Part shown: in pieces, positions 1 through 6,630 of the stretch | Layout of the letters: the number at the start of each line of letters is the position of its first letter | Position numbering within the stretch: position 1 is the stretch's first letter | Source: an uncultured Porticoccus sp. | GTDB lineage: Bacteria > Pseudomonadota > Gammaproteobacteria > Pseudomonadales > Porticoccaceae | Assembly (NCBI GenBank): GCA_950063125.1 | Contig: CATLZI010000116.1 | Coordinates: forward strand, 1 to 6,650 | Direction: 5' to 3' | DNA length: 6,650 nt | Position numbers and translations under genes: made by a program | The notes under the pieces: model-generated | Databases searched by the model: none | The model's input: only the letters and a program-made list of their open reading frames with translations | What the model was told of the DNA's origin: nothing

Positions 1-1155
1 GATATCAATGCCCATCGCTACAGCGACATTGAAATCGCCAGTTTTCTGAGTGTTTGCGCCGGCAACCGCCTGGATATTGATGAAATCATCGGCCTTACCA
101 ACGCCATGGTGGCTTGTGGACAGGTCCTGTCCTGGCCCGGGCATGACATGGTACTGGATAAGCACTTCATCGGCGGATTGCCGGGCAACAGAACCACACC
201 ACTTGTGGTGTCCGTCGTCAGCGCTGCTGGATTTCTGATGCCCAAGACGTCGTCCCGCGCCATTACCTCCCCGGCAGGCACTGCGGACACCATGGAGACA
301 CTGATGGACGTGGATCTGGCGTTGCCGGCAATCCGCCGGGTGGTGGCCCACGCAGGTGCCTGTCTCGCCTGGGGCGGTGCAGTCAATCTCAGCCCGGCAG
401 ATGACTTGTTGATTCGCATTGAACGCGCCCTGGATCTCGACGGCGAAGGGCAAATGGTCGCATCCGTGTTGTCCAAGAAAATCGCCGCTGGCGCCACCCA
501 TGCCATTGTGGACATTCCGGTGGGAGAAACTGCAAAAACCCGTACTCTCAAGGACGCTGAACGGCTGTCGTCATTGTTTACCCAAGTGGGAGCGGAGTGT
601 GGAATCCATATTCTCTGCGTGATATCCGATGGCCTGCAACCCGTGGGTCGGGGAATCGGACCTGCCGAAGAAGCAAGAGATGTTCTCGCGGTACTTCGTA
701 ATGAAACAGATGCTCCCCAGGATCTGCGGGAGCGGGCATTGTTTCTGTCGGCCAAGCTGCTGATGTTGGCCAGGAATTGTGCGCTTGAGACGGCGCATGA
801 GGAAGCCCGTACACTGCTCGACAACGGTTCCGCGTGGCAACAATTTCAGCGCATTGCCACTGCCCAAGGCGGACTGAAAACGTTACCCGAAGCCAGATTC
901 CAACATGAAGAGTATGCTGGTAAACGCGGCATCATTGCCAGAATCGACAACAGGCAGCTGTCGCGCCTGGCGAAACTGGCTGGCGCGCCTTTTTCTCCCG
1001 CAGCCGGATTGCGGTTGCACGTCCAGCTGGGTAGCCAGGTGGAACCCACGTCGCCACTGTTCACTCTGTTTGCCGATAGCGGGGGCGAACGGGACTATGC
1101 CCTGGATTACTACCGGCACCAGGCGGCAATCTTTTCCATCGAGGAATCCCTATGA
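1..1155 (+). CDS. Thymidine/AMP phosphorylase family protein (TP500 type), 5'-truncated
   Basis: The reading frame is open from base 1, so the gene starts upstream; 384 C-terminal residues are visible of a family usually near 500. Visible landmarks are the phosphate-binding loop DKHFIGGLPGN (bases 157-189), the second substrate loop KTSSRAITSPAGTAD (from 244), a GRGIGPAEEARDVL segment (about 646-690), and a C-terminal pyrimidine-nucleoside-phosphorylase-like domain (about 925-1150) containing GLRLHVQLGSQV. Family members phosphorolyse a nucleoside or NMP to a free base plus ribose phosphate, in the cytoplasm. The GGxPGN form of the first loop resembles archaeal AMP phosphorylases (product ribose 1,5-bisphosphate) rather than short DeoA enzymes, which carry KHSTGGVGD. 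Proteobacterial members are usually annotated as putative thymidine phosphorylase, so the substrate is uncertain. The loop has Phe where DeoA has a phosphate-binding Ser. The stop codon overlaps the next start (ATGA), which suggests translational coupling. Family is secure; substrate is inferred. Confidence 0.9.
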   Translation, partial: DINAHRYSDIEIASFLSVCAGNRLDIDEIIGLTNAMVACGQVLSWPGHDMVLDKHFIGGLPGNRTTPLVVSVVSAAGFLMPKTSSRAITSPAGTADTMETLMDVDLALPAIRRVVAHAGACLAWGGAVNLSPADDLLIRIERALDLDGEGQMVASVLSKKIAAGATHAIVDIPVGETAKTRTLKDAERLSSLFTQVGAECGIHILCVISDGLQPVGRGIGPAEEARDVLAVLRNETDAPQDLRERALFLSAKLLMLARNCALETAHEEARTLLDNGSAWQQFQRIATAQGGLKTLPEARFQHEEYAGKRGIIARIDNRQLSRLAKLAGAPFSPAAGLRLHVQLGSQVEPTSPLFTLFADSGGERDYALDYYRHQAAIFSIEESL

Positions 1156-2078
1156 CTGTACCTGACATGTCACAGCAGCCGAACGCGCTGGCGTTTTCTC
1201 TGAATCTTCATCCCTTGGCCACTAGTCTCGAAGAGGCGATAGGTGCCGAATCGGGGCGTATTGAAAGTCGTTCCTTCCCCGATGGGGAGACCTATCTGAA
1301 AGTGCTGTCTTCCGTCCGCGGTCGTCCCTGCCTGATCGTTGAAGAACTCTCTCATCCCAATGCCAAGTATCTGCCGTTGGTCTTCCTCTCCGAGACGCTG
1401 CGTGAACTCGGCGCCGCTTCCGTGGGACTGGTGGCGCCTTACCTGAGTTACATGAGGCAGGATCGGAGGTTCGTCGACGGTGAAGCTGTCACCTCCCGTC
1501 TGTTCGCCCGCTCCCTATCCCGCCATTTCGATTGGCTGGTCACGGTGGATCCCCACCTGCATCGTTACCATGCTCTTGACGAGATATATTCGATTCCCAG
1601 CCAAGTGGTTCAGGGGGCGCCAGCGTTGTCAAGGTGGCTCAAAACCCAGGACCAGCTGTTGCTGGTCGGGCCGGACGAGGAAAGCCGCCAGTGGGTGTCG
1701 AAAATCGCCCACTACAGCGGGCATCCCTATGTGGTCGCCGCCAAGGAGCGTCATGGCGACCGCAAGGTCAAAGTCATATTACAGCCTCTGGACGATTTCC
1801 ACGGGAGAACGCCAATCATTATCGACGACGTCATCTCCAGCGGACAAACCATCCTGGAATGCATGAAAGCACTGCAATTCCAAGGCTTTCACAATATCCA
1901 GTGCGCGGCCGTTCATGGCATTTTTGCCGACGGCGCAGATGAAGCGCTCATGGTAGCCGGTGTTGAATCATTGATTACCACCAATACTATCCCCCATGCC
2001 TCCAACGCGGTTGATATAACAGCCTTGCTGGTAAAACCGGTGATGCAATTTCTGCGCAGCCTGGAGAAGACGACATGA
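1152..2078 (+). CDS. prs: Ribose-phosphate pyrophosphokinase (PRPP synthetase) family protein, divergent
   Basis: This 308-residue protein, close to the usual 310-320, belongs to the Prs family, which makes PRPP and AMP from ribose 5-phosphate and ATP for nucleotide, His and Trp synthesis. Visible motifs are FPDGE (42-46), YMRQDRRF (100-107, matching the ATP-binding YARQDRR of E. coli Prs), VDPHLH (132-137, replacing VDLHAEQ but keeping the metal-binding His), a short loop KERHGDRK (198-205) in place of the bacterial KRRP loop, and the PRPP/ribose-phosphate loop IIIDDVISSGQTI (222-234). The SPDIGGVVRARA segment of housekeeping Prs is replaced by GPDEESRQWVSK (173-184). The protein is therefore probably a specialised paralogue, not the housekeeping enzyme. 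The ATG is preceded by GAGGA (1141-1145) at 6-base spacing and overlaps the phosphorylase stop. The stop overlaps the next start, again as ATGA. Actual activity, whether synthesis of PRPP or use of another ribose phosphate, is not shown by sequence. Confidence 0.9.
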   Translation: MTVPDMSQQPNALAFSLNLHPLATSLEEAIGAESGRIESRSFPDGETYLKVLSSVRGRPCLIVEELSHPNAKYLPLVFLSETLRELGAASVGLVAPYLSYMRQDRRFVDGEAVTSRLFARSLSRHFDWLVTVDPHLHRYHALDEIYSIPSQVVQGAPALSRWLKTQDQLLLVGPDEESRQWVSKIAHYSGHPYVVAAKERHGDRKVKVILQPLDDFHGRTPIIIDDVISSGQTILECMKALQFQGFHNIQCAAVHGIFADGADEALMVAGVESLITTNTIPHASNAVDITALLVKPVMQFLRSLEKTT

Positions 2079-3430
2079 AAATCACATTCCTGGGCGGAAC
2101 CGAAACGGTTACTGGATCGAAATTCCTGCTCGAAACCGTAAGCACGCGCGTCCTGATCGACTGCGGGCTTTTCCAGGGTTACAAGTGGCTGCGGGAACGT
2201 AACTGGCAAGCTCCGCCTGTGGATATCGATACTCTCGATGGCATTATGTTGACCCACGCGCATCTGGATCATTCAGGCTACATACCCGTAATGTATCAAC
2301 GAGGCTATAGGAGGCCGGTGTATACGCATCATGCGACCAAGGCCCTGTGTGAAATTCTGCTGGAGGACAGCGGCCACATTCAGGAAGAAGACGCCAAGTT
2401 CTTCAATCGGCACAAGCTTGGCAAACATGCTCACCCGGAACCGCTGTACGACAAAGCCACTGCCAAGGCGAGCCTGAGTCTGTTTCGATCGGTTGAATTT
2501 GGAGAGGTGGTCACAATTGGCGATATCCACTTTCACTTGCAGCCCGCTGGCCACATTCTCGGCGCTGCCAGCATCATCGCGGAAAGCGGAGGCAAGGTCG
2601 TTGGCTTTTCCGGCGATGTAGGCCGACAGGACGATATTCTGATGCGTCCACCCGAACCCTTGCCCAGACTCGATATGCTATTGCTGGAATCCACCTATGG
2701 CAATCGGCGTCACGATCAGGAAAATCCCGCTGAGCGTCTCGCACACATTGTCAATCGGGTGGCCGCCAGCGGTGGTGTGTTGCTGATTCCCGCCTTTGCC
2801 GTGGGCAGAGCCCAGGCATTGCAACATGCACTGACTGGCCTGATGGATTCCGGCAAGATTCCCCGGCTACCCATTTTTCTGGACAGTCCGATGGCTATCA
2901 ATGTCTCCAACATCTATTGTCACTATATCGATCAGCACCGCTTGCAAACCGAACAGTGCATGCGCATGTGCGAGAACGTCACCTATACCCGTTCCGTGGA
3001 TGAATCAAAGGCCCTGGCTGGGAAGGCTTTTCCCCACATCATCATCGCCGGCAGCGGCATGGCGACAGGCGGGCGCATTCTGCACCATTTCAAGCGGCTG
3101 TTGAGCAATGCCAGAACGACCGTCTTGTTCAGCGGCTATCAGGCCGGGGGAACCCGGGGGGCCAAGATGCTCGAAGGTGCTGAGTCGGTGAAGATCCACG
3201 GGCAATGGATTCCGTTGCGCGCCAGGGTGGAGATGATACCGGCGCTGTCCGGCCATGCCGATTATGTGGAACTCACCCAGTGGTTGGGGGCCTCCGATTT
3301 ATCCCCTTCCACCCCTATCAAGCTGATTCACGGAGACCCGGAGGCACTGGAAGGATTGCGAAACCATCTCCGTGCGCATACCGATTTTTCCGTCGATGTC
3401 GCCAGCTATCGATCAATCGTCACTGTGTGA
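2075..3430 (+). CDS. MBL-fold/beta-CASP ribonuclease (CPSF73/YSH1-like)
   Basis: This 451-residue protein, typical for bacterial beta-CASP proteins without a KH domain, has the full set of metallo-beta-lactamase motifs: HAHLDHSG (61-68, zinc ligands), GHILGA (159-164), SGDVGR (179-184) and ESTYGNR (205-211). The beta-CASP insertion follows, with LDSPMA (269-274, motif A), GSGMATGGRILHH (326-338, motif B, His present) and SGHAD (392-396, motif C with His). Family members are zinc-dependent RNA endonucleases and/or 5'-3' exonucleases acting in the cytoplasm, and the His in motif C fits RNA rather than DNA substrates. All expected ligands are present, so the protein should be active. The start ATG has GGAGAAG (2063-2069) at 5-base spacing and overlaps the prs-like stop by ATGA. 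Its position between nucleotide-sugar genes suggests a role in RNA turnover feeding nucleotide degradation, but this is inference. No signal peptide or membrane segment is seen. Confidence 0.93.
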   Translation: MKITFLGGTETVTGSKFLLETVSTRVLIDCGLFQGYKWLRERNWQAPPVDIDTLDGIMLTHAHLDHSGYIPVMYQRGYRRPVYTHHATKALCEILLEDSGHIQEEDAKFFNRHKLGKHAHPEPLYDKATAKASLSLFRSVEFGEVVTIGDIHFHLQPAGHILGAASIIAESGGKVVGFSGDVGRQDDILMRPPEPLPRLDMLLLESTYGNRRHDQENPAERLAHIVNRVAASGGVLLIPAFAVGRAQALQHALTGLMDSGKIPRLPIFLDSPMAINVSNIYCHYIDQHRLQTEQCMRMCENVTYTRSVDESKALAGKAFPHIIIAGSGMATGGRILHHFKRLLSNARTTVLFSGYQAGGTRGAKMLEGAESVKIHGQWIPLRARVEMIPALSGHADYVELTQWLGASDLSPSTPIKLIHGDPEALEGLRNHLRAHTDFSVDVASYRSIVTV

Positions 3431-3434
3431 TTCT

Positions 3435-3440
3435 AAGGAG
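3435..3440 (+). promoter_or_regulatory. Shine-Dalgarno for zwf, long spacing
   Basis: AAGGAG lies just after the nuclease stop and 15 bases before the ATG at 3456. That spacing is longer than the usual 5-9. None of the five codons between it and the ATG in the zwf frame is a start codon, and no comparable purine run precedes the next in-frame ATG at 3477. The site therefore supports 3456 as the start, though translation initiation may be weak. Confidence 0.55.
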
Positions 3441-3455
3441 CTTGATACCACTACT

Positions 3456-4931
3456 ATGAGAACAGACAAGAACAACATGGAGCCATCGCTGTTCGTCATT
3501 TTTGGCGCTACCGGCGATCTATCCAGGCGCAAACTCCTTCCTGCCTTGGCGCGTTTAGACGAGAGCAGTCAGCTTCACGAGCGCTTTAATATTCTTGCGG
3601 TTGGTCGCTATTGCCTGGATGAAAATGTCTTCCGGGCAACGGTGTGCGATACTCTTCAGCAGGCAGGAATCTCTGCCGAACGATCCCTGTCCTTCGTAGC
3701 GCGAATTCATTACCAACCCATCTTCGAAGGCAATGACGGTGACTATCAAGAGCTTGCCAAACGCCTGACCGAACTCGACAAACTATTCGACATTCCACAC
3801 AACCATGCCTTTTATCTAGCGCTACCACCACAGGCTCTTTCATCTACGGTTGCAGGCCTCGCCGCCGCAAAGCTTAACCGCAACAGCCAGGGCTGGACGC
3901 GACTGGTGGTTGAAAAGCCGTTTGGCAGGGATTTTATTTCTGCCCAAGCACTGAACAAGCTTATCCATGAGCACTTCGATGAGAGTCAGATTTATCGCAT
4001 CGATCACTATCTCGGCAAGACAACAGTACAGAACCTGCTTGTTTTCCGTCTTGCCAACGCCTTTATCGAGTCATCGTGGAATCGCGACCGCATTGATGCC
4101 GTGCAGATCACGGTAGGAGAAGAGATCGGGGTCGATAGACGCGCGGAGTACTATAACTCCACAGGGGCGTTGCGGGATATGGTGCAGAACCATCTCACCC
4201 AGTTACTTACCCTGGTGGCCATGGATACCCCCGCATCCTTTTCAGCCGATGCTATCCGCAATGAAAAGATCAAGGTCCTTAACAGTATCAGACCCATTAC
4301 CACTGCCAACGCGATACTTGGCCAGTACACCGCAGGCGAGATGCGAGGCAAGGCGATAAAGGGTTATCTGCAGGAAAGCGGCATTCCAGCCGACTCACAA
4401 ACTGAAACATTCATTGCCCTCAAGCTATATATCGATTCATGGCGATGGCAGGGGGTACCGTTCTACCTGCGCACCGGGAAGCGAATGCCTCACAAGCTTT
4501 CCCAGATTGCCGTTCGCTTCCGCGAAGCTCCCATAAAGTTTTTTGAACAATATGGATGCGCTGGCGCCACCAGTAATGTCCTCATCATAAACTTGCAACC
4601 TGACGAGGGCTTCTCATTCTTTTTCTCCATCAAGCGTCCCGGAACGACCCTGGGCCTGGAGCGCATCCCCCTCCGTTTTCAGTACGCAGACCACTTCAAT
4701 GGCGGCATTCCCGATTCCTACCAAGCGCTGCTTCTCGACATTCTCATCGGCGACCAGTCCCTCTTCGTCCATTGGAAAGAGGTTGAAGAATCGTGGCGAA
4801 TATATACCCCAGTCATCGATCACCCGCAGAAAGTGAACCTCTATCCAGCGGGCACATGGGGTCCCATGGAAGCGAATGTTTTTTCTATTTCTGAATGCGC
4901 TCTTGAGATGGGATGCAAGACATGTGCGTAA
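3456..4931 (+). CDS. zwf: Glucose-6-phosphate 1-dehydrogenase
   Basis: Zwf oxidises glucose 6-phosphate to 6-phosphogluconolactone with NAD(P)+, the entry step of the oxidative pentose phosphate and Entner-Doudoroff routes, in the cytoplasm. From this ATG the protein is 491 residues, the same length as E. coli Zwf. The N-terminal Rossmann motif is FGATGDLSRRK (16-26), followed by EKPFG (153-157), the substrate-binding segment RIDHYLGK (181-188, with Asp183 and His184), and GALRDMVQNHL (237-247), whose His246 fits the catalytic base. The C terminus carries YPAGTWGP, typical of the family. The residue after LGK is Thr189, where Glu is usual. An upstream ATG at 3372 is in frame but would overlap the nuclease gene by 59 bases and add 28 residues without family similarity; 3477 is a later alternative. 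The gene starts 25 bases after the nuclease gene and is followed by gnd, so it is probably co-transcribed. No lactonase gene lies between zwf and gnd. Confidence 0.97.
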   Translation: MRTDKNNMEPSLFVIFGATGDLSRRKLLPALARLDESSQLHERFNILAVGRYCLDENVFRATVCDTLQQAGISAERSLSFVARIHYQPIFEGNDGDYQELAKRLTELDKLFDIPHNHAFYLALPPQALSSTVAGLAAAKLNRNSQGWTRLVVEKPFGRDFISAQALNKLIHEHFDESQIYRIDHYLGKTTVQNLLVFRLANAFIESSWNRDRIDAVQITVGEEIGVDRRAEYYNSTGALRDMVQNHLTQLLTLVAMDTPASFSADAIRNEKIKVLNSIRPITTANAILGQYTAGEMRGKAIKGYLQESGIPADSQTETFIALKLYIDSWRWQGVPFYLRTGKRMPHKLSQIAVRFREAPIKFFEQYGCAGATSNVLIINLQPDEGFSFFFSIKRPGTTLGLERIPLRFQYADHFNGGIPDSYQALLLDILIGDQSLFVHWKEVEESWRIYTPVIDHPQKVNLYPAGTWGPMEANVFSISECALEMGCKTCA

Positions 4932-4968
4932 TCGGAATTCCAGTGCTGAATGTGCCATTGTCCGATGT

Positions 4969-4974
4969 GGAGAG
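4969..4974 (+). promoter_or_regulatory. Shine-Dalgarno for gnd
   Basis: GGAGAG sits 5 bases before the ATG at 4980 and fixes that codon as the gnd start. The in-frame ATG 30 bases upstream (4950) would add ten residues rich in Cys, His and Trp that are foreign to the family, and it would place this ribosome site inside the coding region. Confidence 0.7.
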
Positions 4975-4979
4975 ACACC

Positions 4980-6401
4980 ATGACTGAAAAAAAGGAATAC
5001 GAGTTTGGCGTGATCGGAATGGCAGTGATGGGTCGAAATCTGGCCTTGAACATGACGGATCACGGAATCCGAGTGGCAGTGTACAACCGCAGTTCCGAAC
5101 CTACCGAGACGGCGGTCAAACTAAGCGGCGGCAAGCTCCACGGCACCTCATCTCTCGTGGAGCTGGTGAGTTCATTGGGGCGACCGCGCAAAATCCTGTT
5201 GATGATCAAGGCAGGCGAGGCTATCGATGCAGTCATGGAGCAACTGGCGCCGCTTCTGGATGCAGGCGATATTGTCATCGACGGTGGTAACTCCTGGTAT
5301 GAAGACACCCGTCGCCGCGAAAAGAATTACCTCAGCGCCGGGATAAAGTTCTTTGGCGTGGGTGTATCCGGTGGCGTTGACGGCGCCAGACATGGACCCT
5401 CGCTAATGCCGGGCGGTGATCGCACAGCGTACCAGGCACTCAAACCAGTCTTTGAGGCGATCGCCGCCAGAACCGAATCCGGTCCTTGCGTGACCTATGT
5501 CGGCCCTGACGGGGCGGGCCATTTTGTGAAGATGGTACATAACGGCATAGAGTATGCCGACATGCAGTTCATTGCCGAAGCCTACCACTTACTCAAAGAT
5601 GTGGCAGGCCTGCACCCCGATAAACTGGAGGATGTTTTCAATGAGTGGAATCTGGGTCCGCTGGAATCATTCTTGATCGAAATCACGGCGAAGATATTCG
5701 CTGTTAAGGATCCCGCAGGTGATGGGTACTTGATAGATCAGATTCTGGATAGCGCTGAGCAAAAGGGAACAGGCCTTTGGACCGCCAAAGTGGCTTTGGA
5801 ACAGGGCGTGGCCATTCCTAGCATCATTGCCGCTATCGATTCCCGGGCGTTGTCCTCCCAAAAAGCGGAACGGGTTCGCGCCAGCAGCTTGTTACCAGCG
5901 CCTAACGAGCCAAGGCATATGGGAGATACTCGAAAACTCATTCAGCAGATACATGATGCCCTCCTCGCTTCGAAAGTTGTCGCCTACGCCCAAGGCTTGT
6001 CCCTTATCGGTACGTTGTCATCGAGGAACGCCTGGGGTATCGATCTAGGTGAAATCGCCCGCATCTGGAAAGGCGGCTGTATCATCCGAGCCCGTCTCCT
6101 CAATCTCGTTACCCAGGCTTATGATCGTGATAACGCACTTCCAAACCTCCTTCTGGACGCAGGAATTCGCGAGGTGATCGAGTCGCGGCAGGTGGCCTGG
6201 CGAGAGGTGGTATGCCTTGCACAAACTCATGGCATCCCCGTCCCGGCAATGGCCTCGGGGCTCGCGTATTACGATAGCTATCGTTGCGCGGAGTTACCGC
6301 AGAATCTTATCCAGGCGCAGCGCGACGCCTTCGGCGCCCATACCTATCGACGCAAAGATGATGGCAGCGGCAAGGTCATTCATACGGAATGGCTGGACTA
6401 G
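4980..6401 (+). CDS. gnd: 6-phosphogluconate dehydrogenase, decarboxylating
   Basis: Gnd converts 6-phosphogluconate and NADP+ to ribulose 5-phosphate, CO2 and NADPH in the cytoplasm. The 473-residue product matches the long homodimeric type (E. coli 468). The N-terminal dinucleotide-binding motif is VIGMAVMGRNLALN (11-24). NRSSEPTE (36-43) matches the part of the fold that binds the NADP 2'-phosphate. GVGVSGGVDGARHGPSLMPGG (126-146) and KMVHNGIEY (184-192) hold the catalytic Lys184 and Glu191. The family signature region is DSAEQKGTGLW (257-267), with Glu260 where Gly or Ala is usual. The C terminus has YYDSYR (430-435), FGAHTYRR (451-458) and the terminal HTEWLD, which reaches into the partner subunit's active site in known structures. 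The gene lies 48 bases after zwf, and with it forms the oxidative pentose phosphate pair that supplies ribose 5-phosphate usable by the PRPP-synthetase-like gene upstream. Start chosen by the ribosome site at 4969-4974. Confidence 0.97.
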   Translation: MTEKKEYEFGVIGMAVMGRNLALNMTDHGIRVAVYNRSSEPTETAVKLSGGKLHGTSSLVELVSSLGRPRKILLMIKAGEAIDAVMEQLAPLLDAGDIVIDGGNSWYEDTRRREKNYLSAGIKFFGVGVSGGVDGARHGPSLMPGGDRTAYQALKPVFEAIAARTESGPCVTYVGPDGAGHFVKMVHNGIEYADMQFIAEAYHLLKDVAGLHPDKLEDVFNEWNLGPLESFLIEITAKIFAVKDPAGDGYLIDQILDSAEQKGTGLWTAKVALEQGVAIPSIIAAIDSRALSSQKAERVRASSLLPAPNEPRHMGDTRKLIQQIHDALLASKVVAYAQGLSLIGTLSSRNAWGIDLGEIARIWKGGCIIRARLLNLVTQAYDRDNALPNLLLDAGIREVIESRQVAWREVVCLAQTHGIPVPAMASGLAYYDSYRCAELPQNLIQAQRDAFGAHTYRRKDDGSGKVIHTEWLD

Positions 6402-6427
6402 AAGTGTTGTGTTGGCGCGTTTCCTGC

Positions 6428-6460
6428 GTGCTAAGCATTGCGTTTGTCGATGCTCAGCAC
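6428..6460 (+). other. Imperfect stem-loop downstream of gnd
   Basis: GTGCTAAGCA (6428-6437) can pair with TGCTCAGCAC (6451-6460), a 10-base stem with one A/C mismatch around a 13-base loop. No run of T follows, so it is not a canonical intrinsic terminator. It could protect the 3' end of the gnd message or be a chance pairing. Confidence 0.35.
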
Positions 6461-6508
6461 ACAGGTCTGGTTTACCGCCGGGCTGAGCCAATTTATGAGT
6501 CGCACGGA

Positions 6509-6528
6509 GAATATGGAAGTCGATATTC
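6509..6528 (+). repeat. Short AT-rich inverted repeat
   Basis: GAATAT (6509-6514) and ATATTC (6523-6528) are perfect inverted copies separated by 8 bases. The stem is short and weak. It could be a protein-binding half-site pair or chance. Confidence 0.25.
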
Positions 6529-6581
6529 CCAGTTGATGGAGGTCATGCCTATGAGATAACCAGATCGCTCACGGTAGCAAT

Positions 6582-6611
6582 TTGAAACCGTACCGAAACC
6601 ATTAATTTACT
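6582..6611 (+). promoter_or_regulatory. Possible sigma-70 promoter for the gene at 6631
   Basis: TTGAAA (6582-6587) matches five of six bases of the -35 consensus, and TTTACT (6606-6611) matches four of six of the -10, with an 18-base spacer. Transcription would begin just before the ribosome site, leaving a very short leader. Two GAAACC copies (6584-6589 and 6595-6600) overlap the -35 and spacer and could be operator half-sites. This is a weak, sequence-only prediction. Confidence 0.3.
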
Positions 6612-6630
6612 GACACGTTGGAGAAAACCT

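Larger units (their letters stand above)
6402..6630 (+). other. Non-coding gap after gnd
   Basis: This 229-base stretch separates gnd from the next gene and is the only sizeable gap in the window. It contains no credible long reading frame on either strand. It holds an imperfect stem-loop, a shorter AT-rich stem, a possible promoter and a ribosome site at its right end. It probably includes the end of the upstream transcript and the leader of the next gene. Confidence 0.7.

Noticed and set aside
196..211. Perfect 7-base inverted repeat (ACACCAC/GTGGTGT, 2-base spacer)
   Set aside because: It falls inside conserved codons just after the phosphate loop of the phosphorylase and is probably a coding coincidence rather than an operator.
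18..824. 268-codon open frame on the minus strand
   Set aside because: It lies entirely antisense to the phosphorylase gene, has a Ser/Arg-rich low-complexity composition without recognisable motifs, and is explained by codon bias of the real gene.
3372..3455. Upstream in-frame ATG as the zwf start
   Set aside because: It would overlap the nuclease gene by 59 bases and add 28 residues before the normal Zwf N terminus; the start at 3456 gives the standard 491 residues.
4950..4979. Upstream in-frame ATG as the gnd start
   Set aside because: The added ten residues are not family-like, and a good ribosome site at 4969-4974 serves the ATG at 4980.
4614..5063. 149-codon minus-strand frame across the zwf-gnd junction
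   Set aside because: Both ends are antisense to strongly conserved enzymes, and no family motif or good ribosome site was seen.
6428..6460. Intrinsic terminator after gnd
   Set aside because: The stem has a mismatch, a large loop and no following T-run, so it was listed only as a stem-loop.
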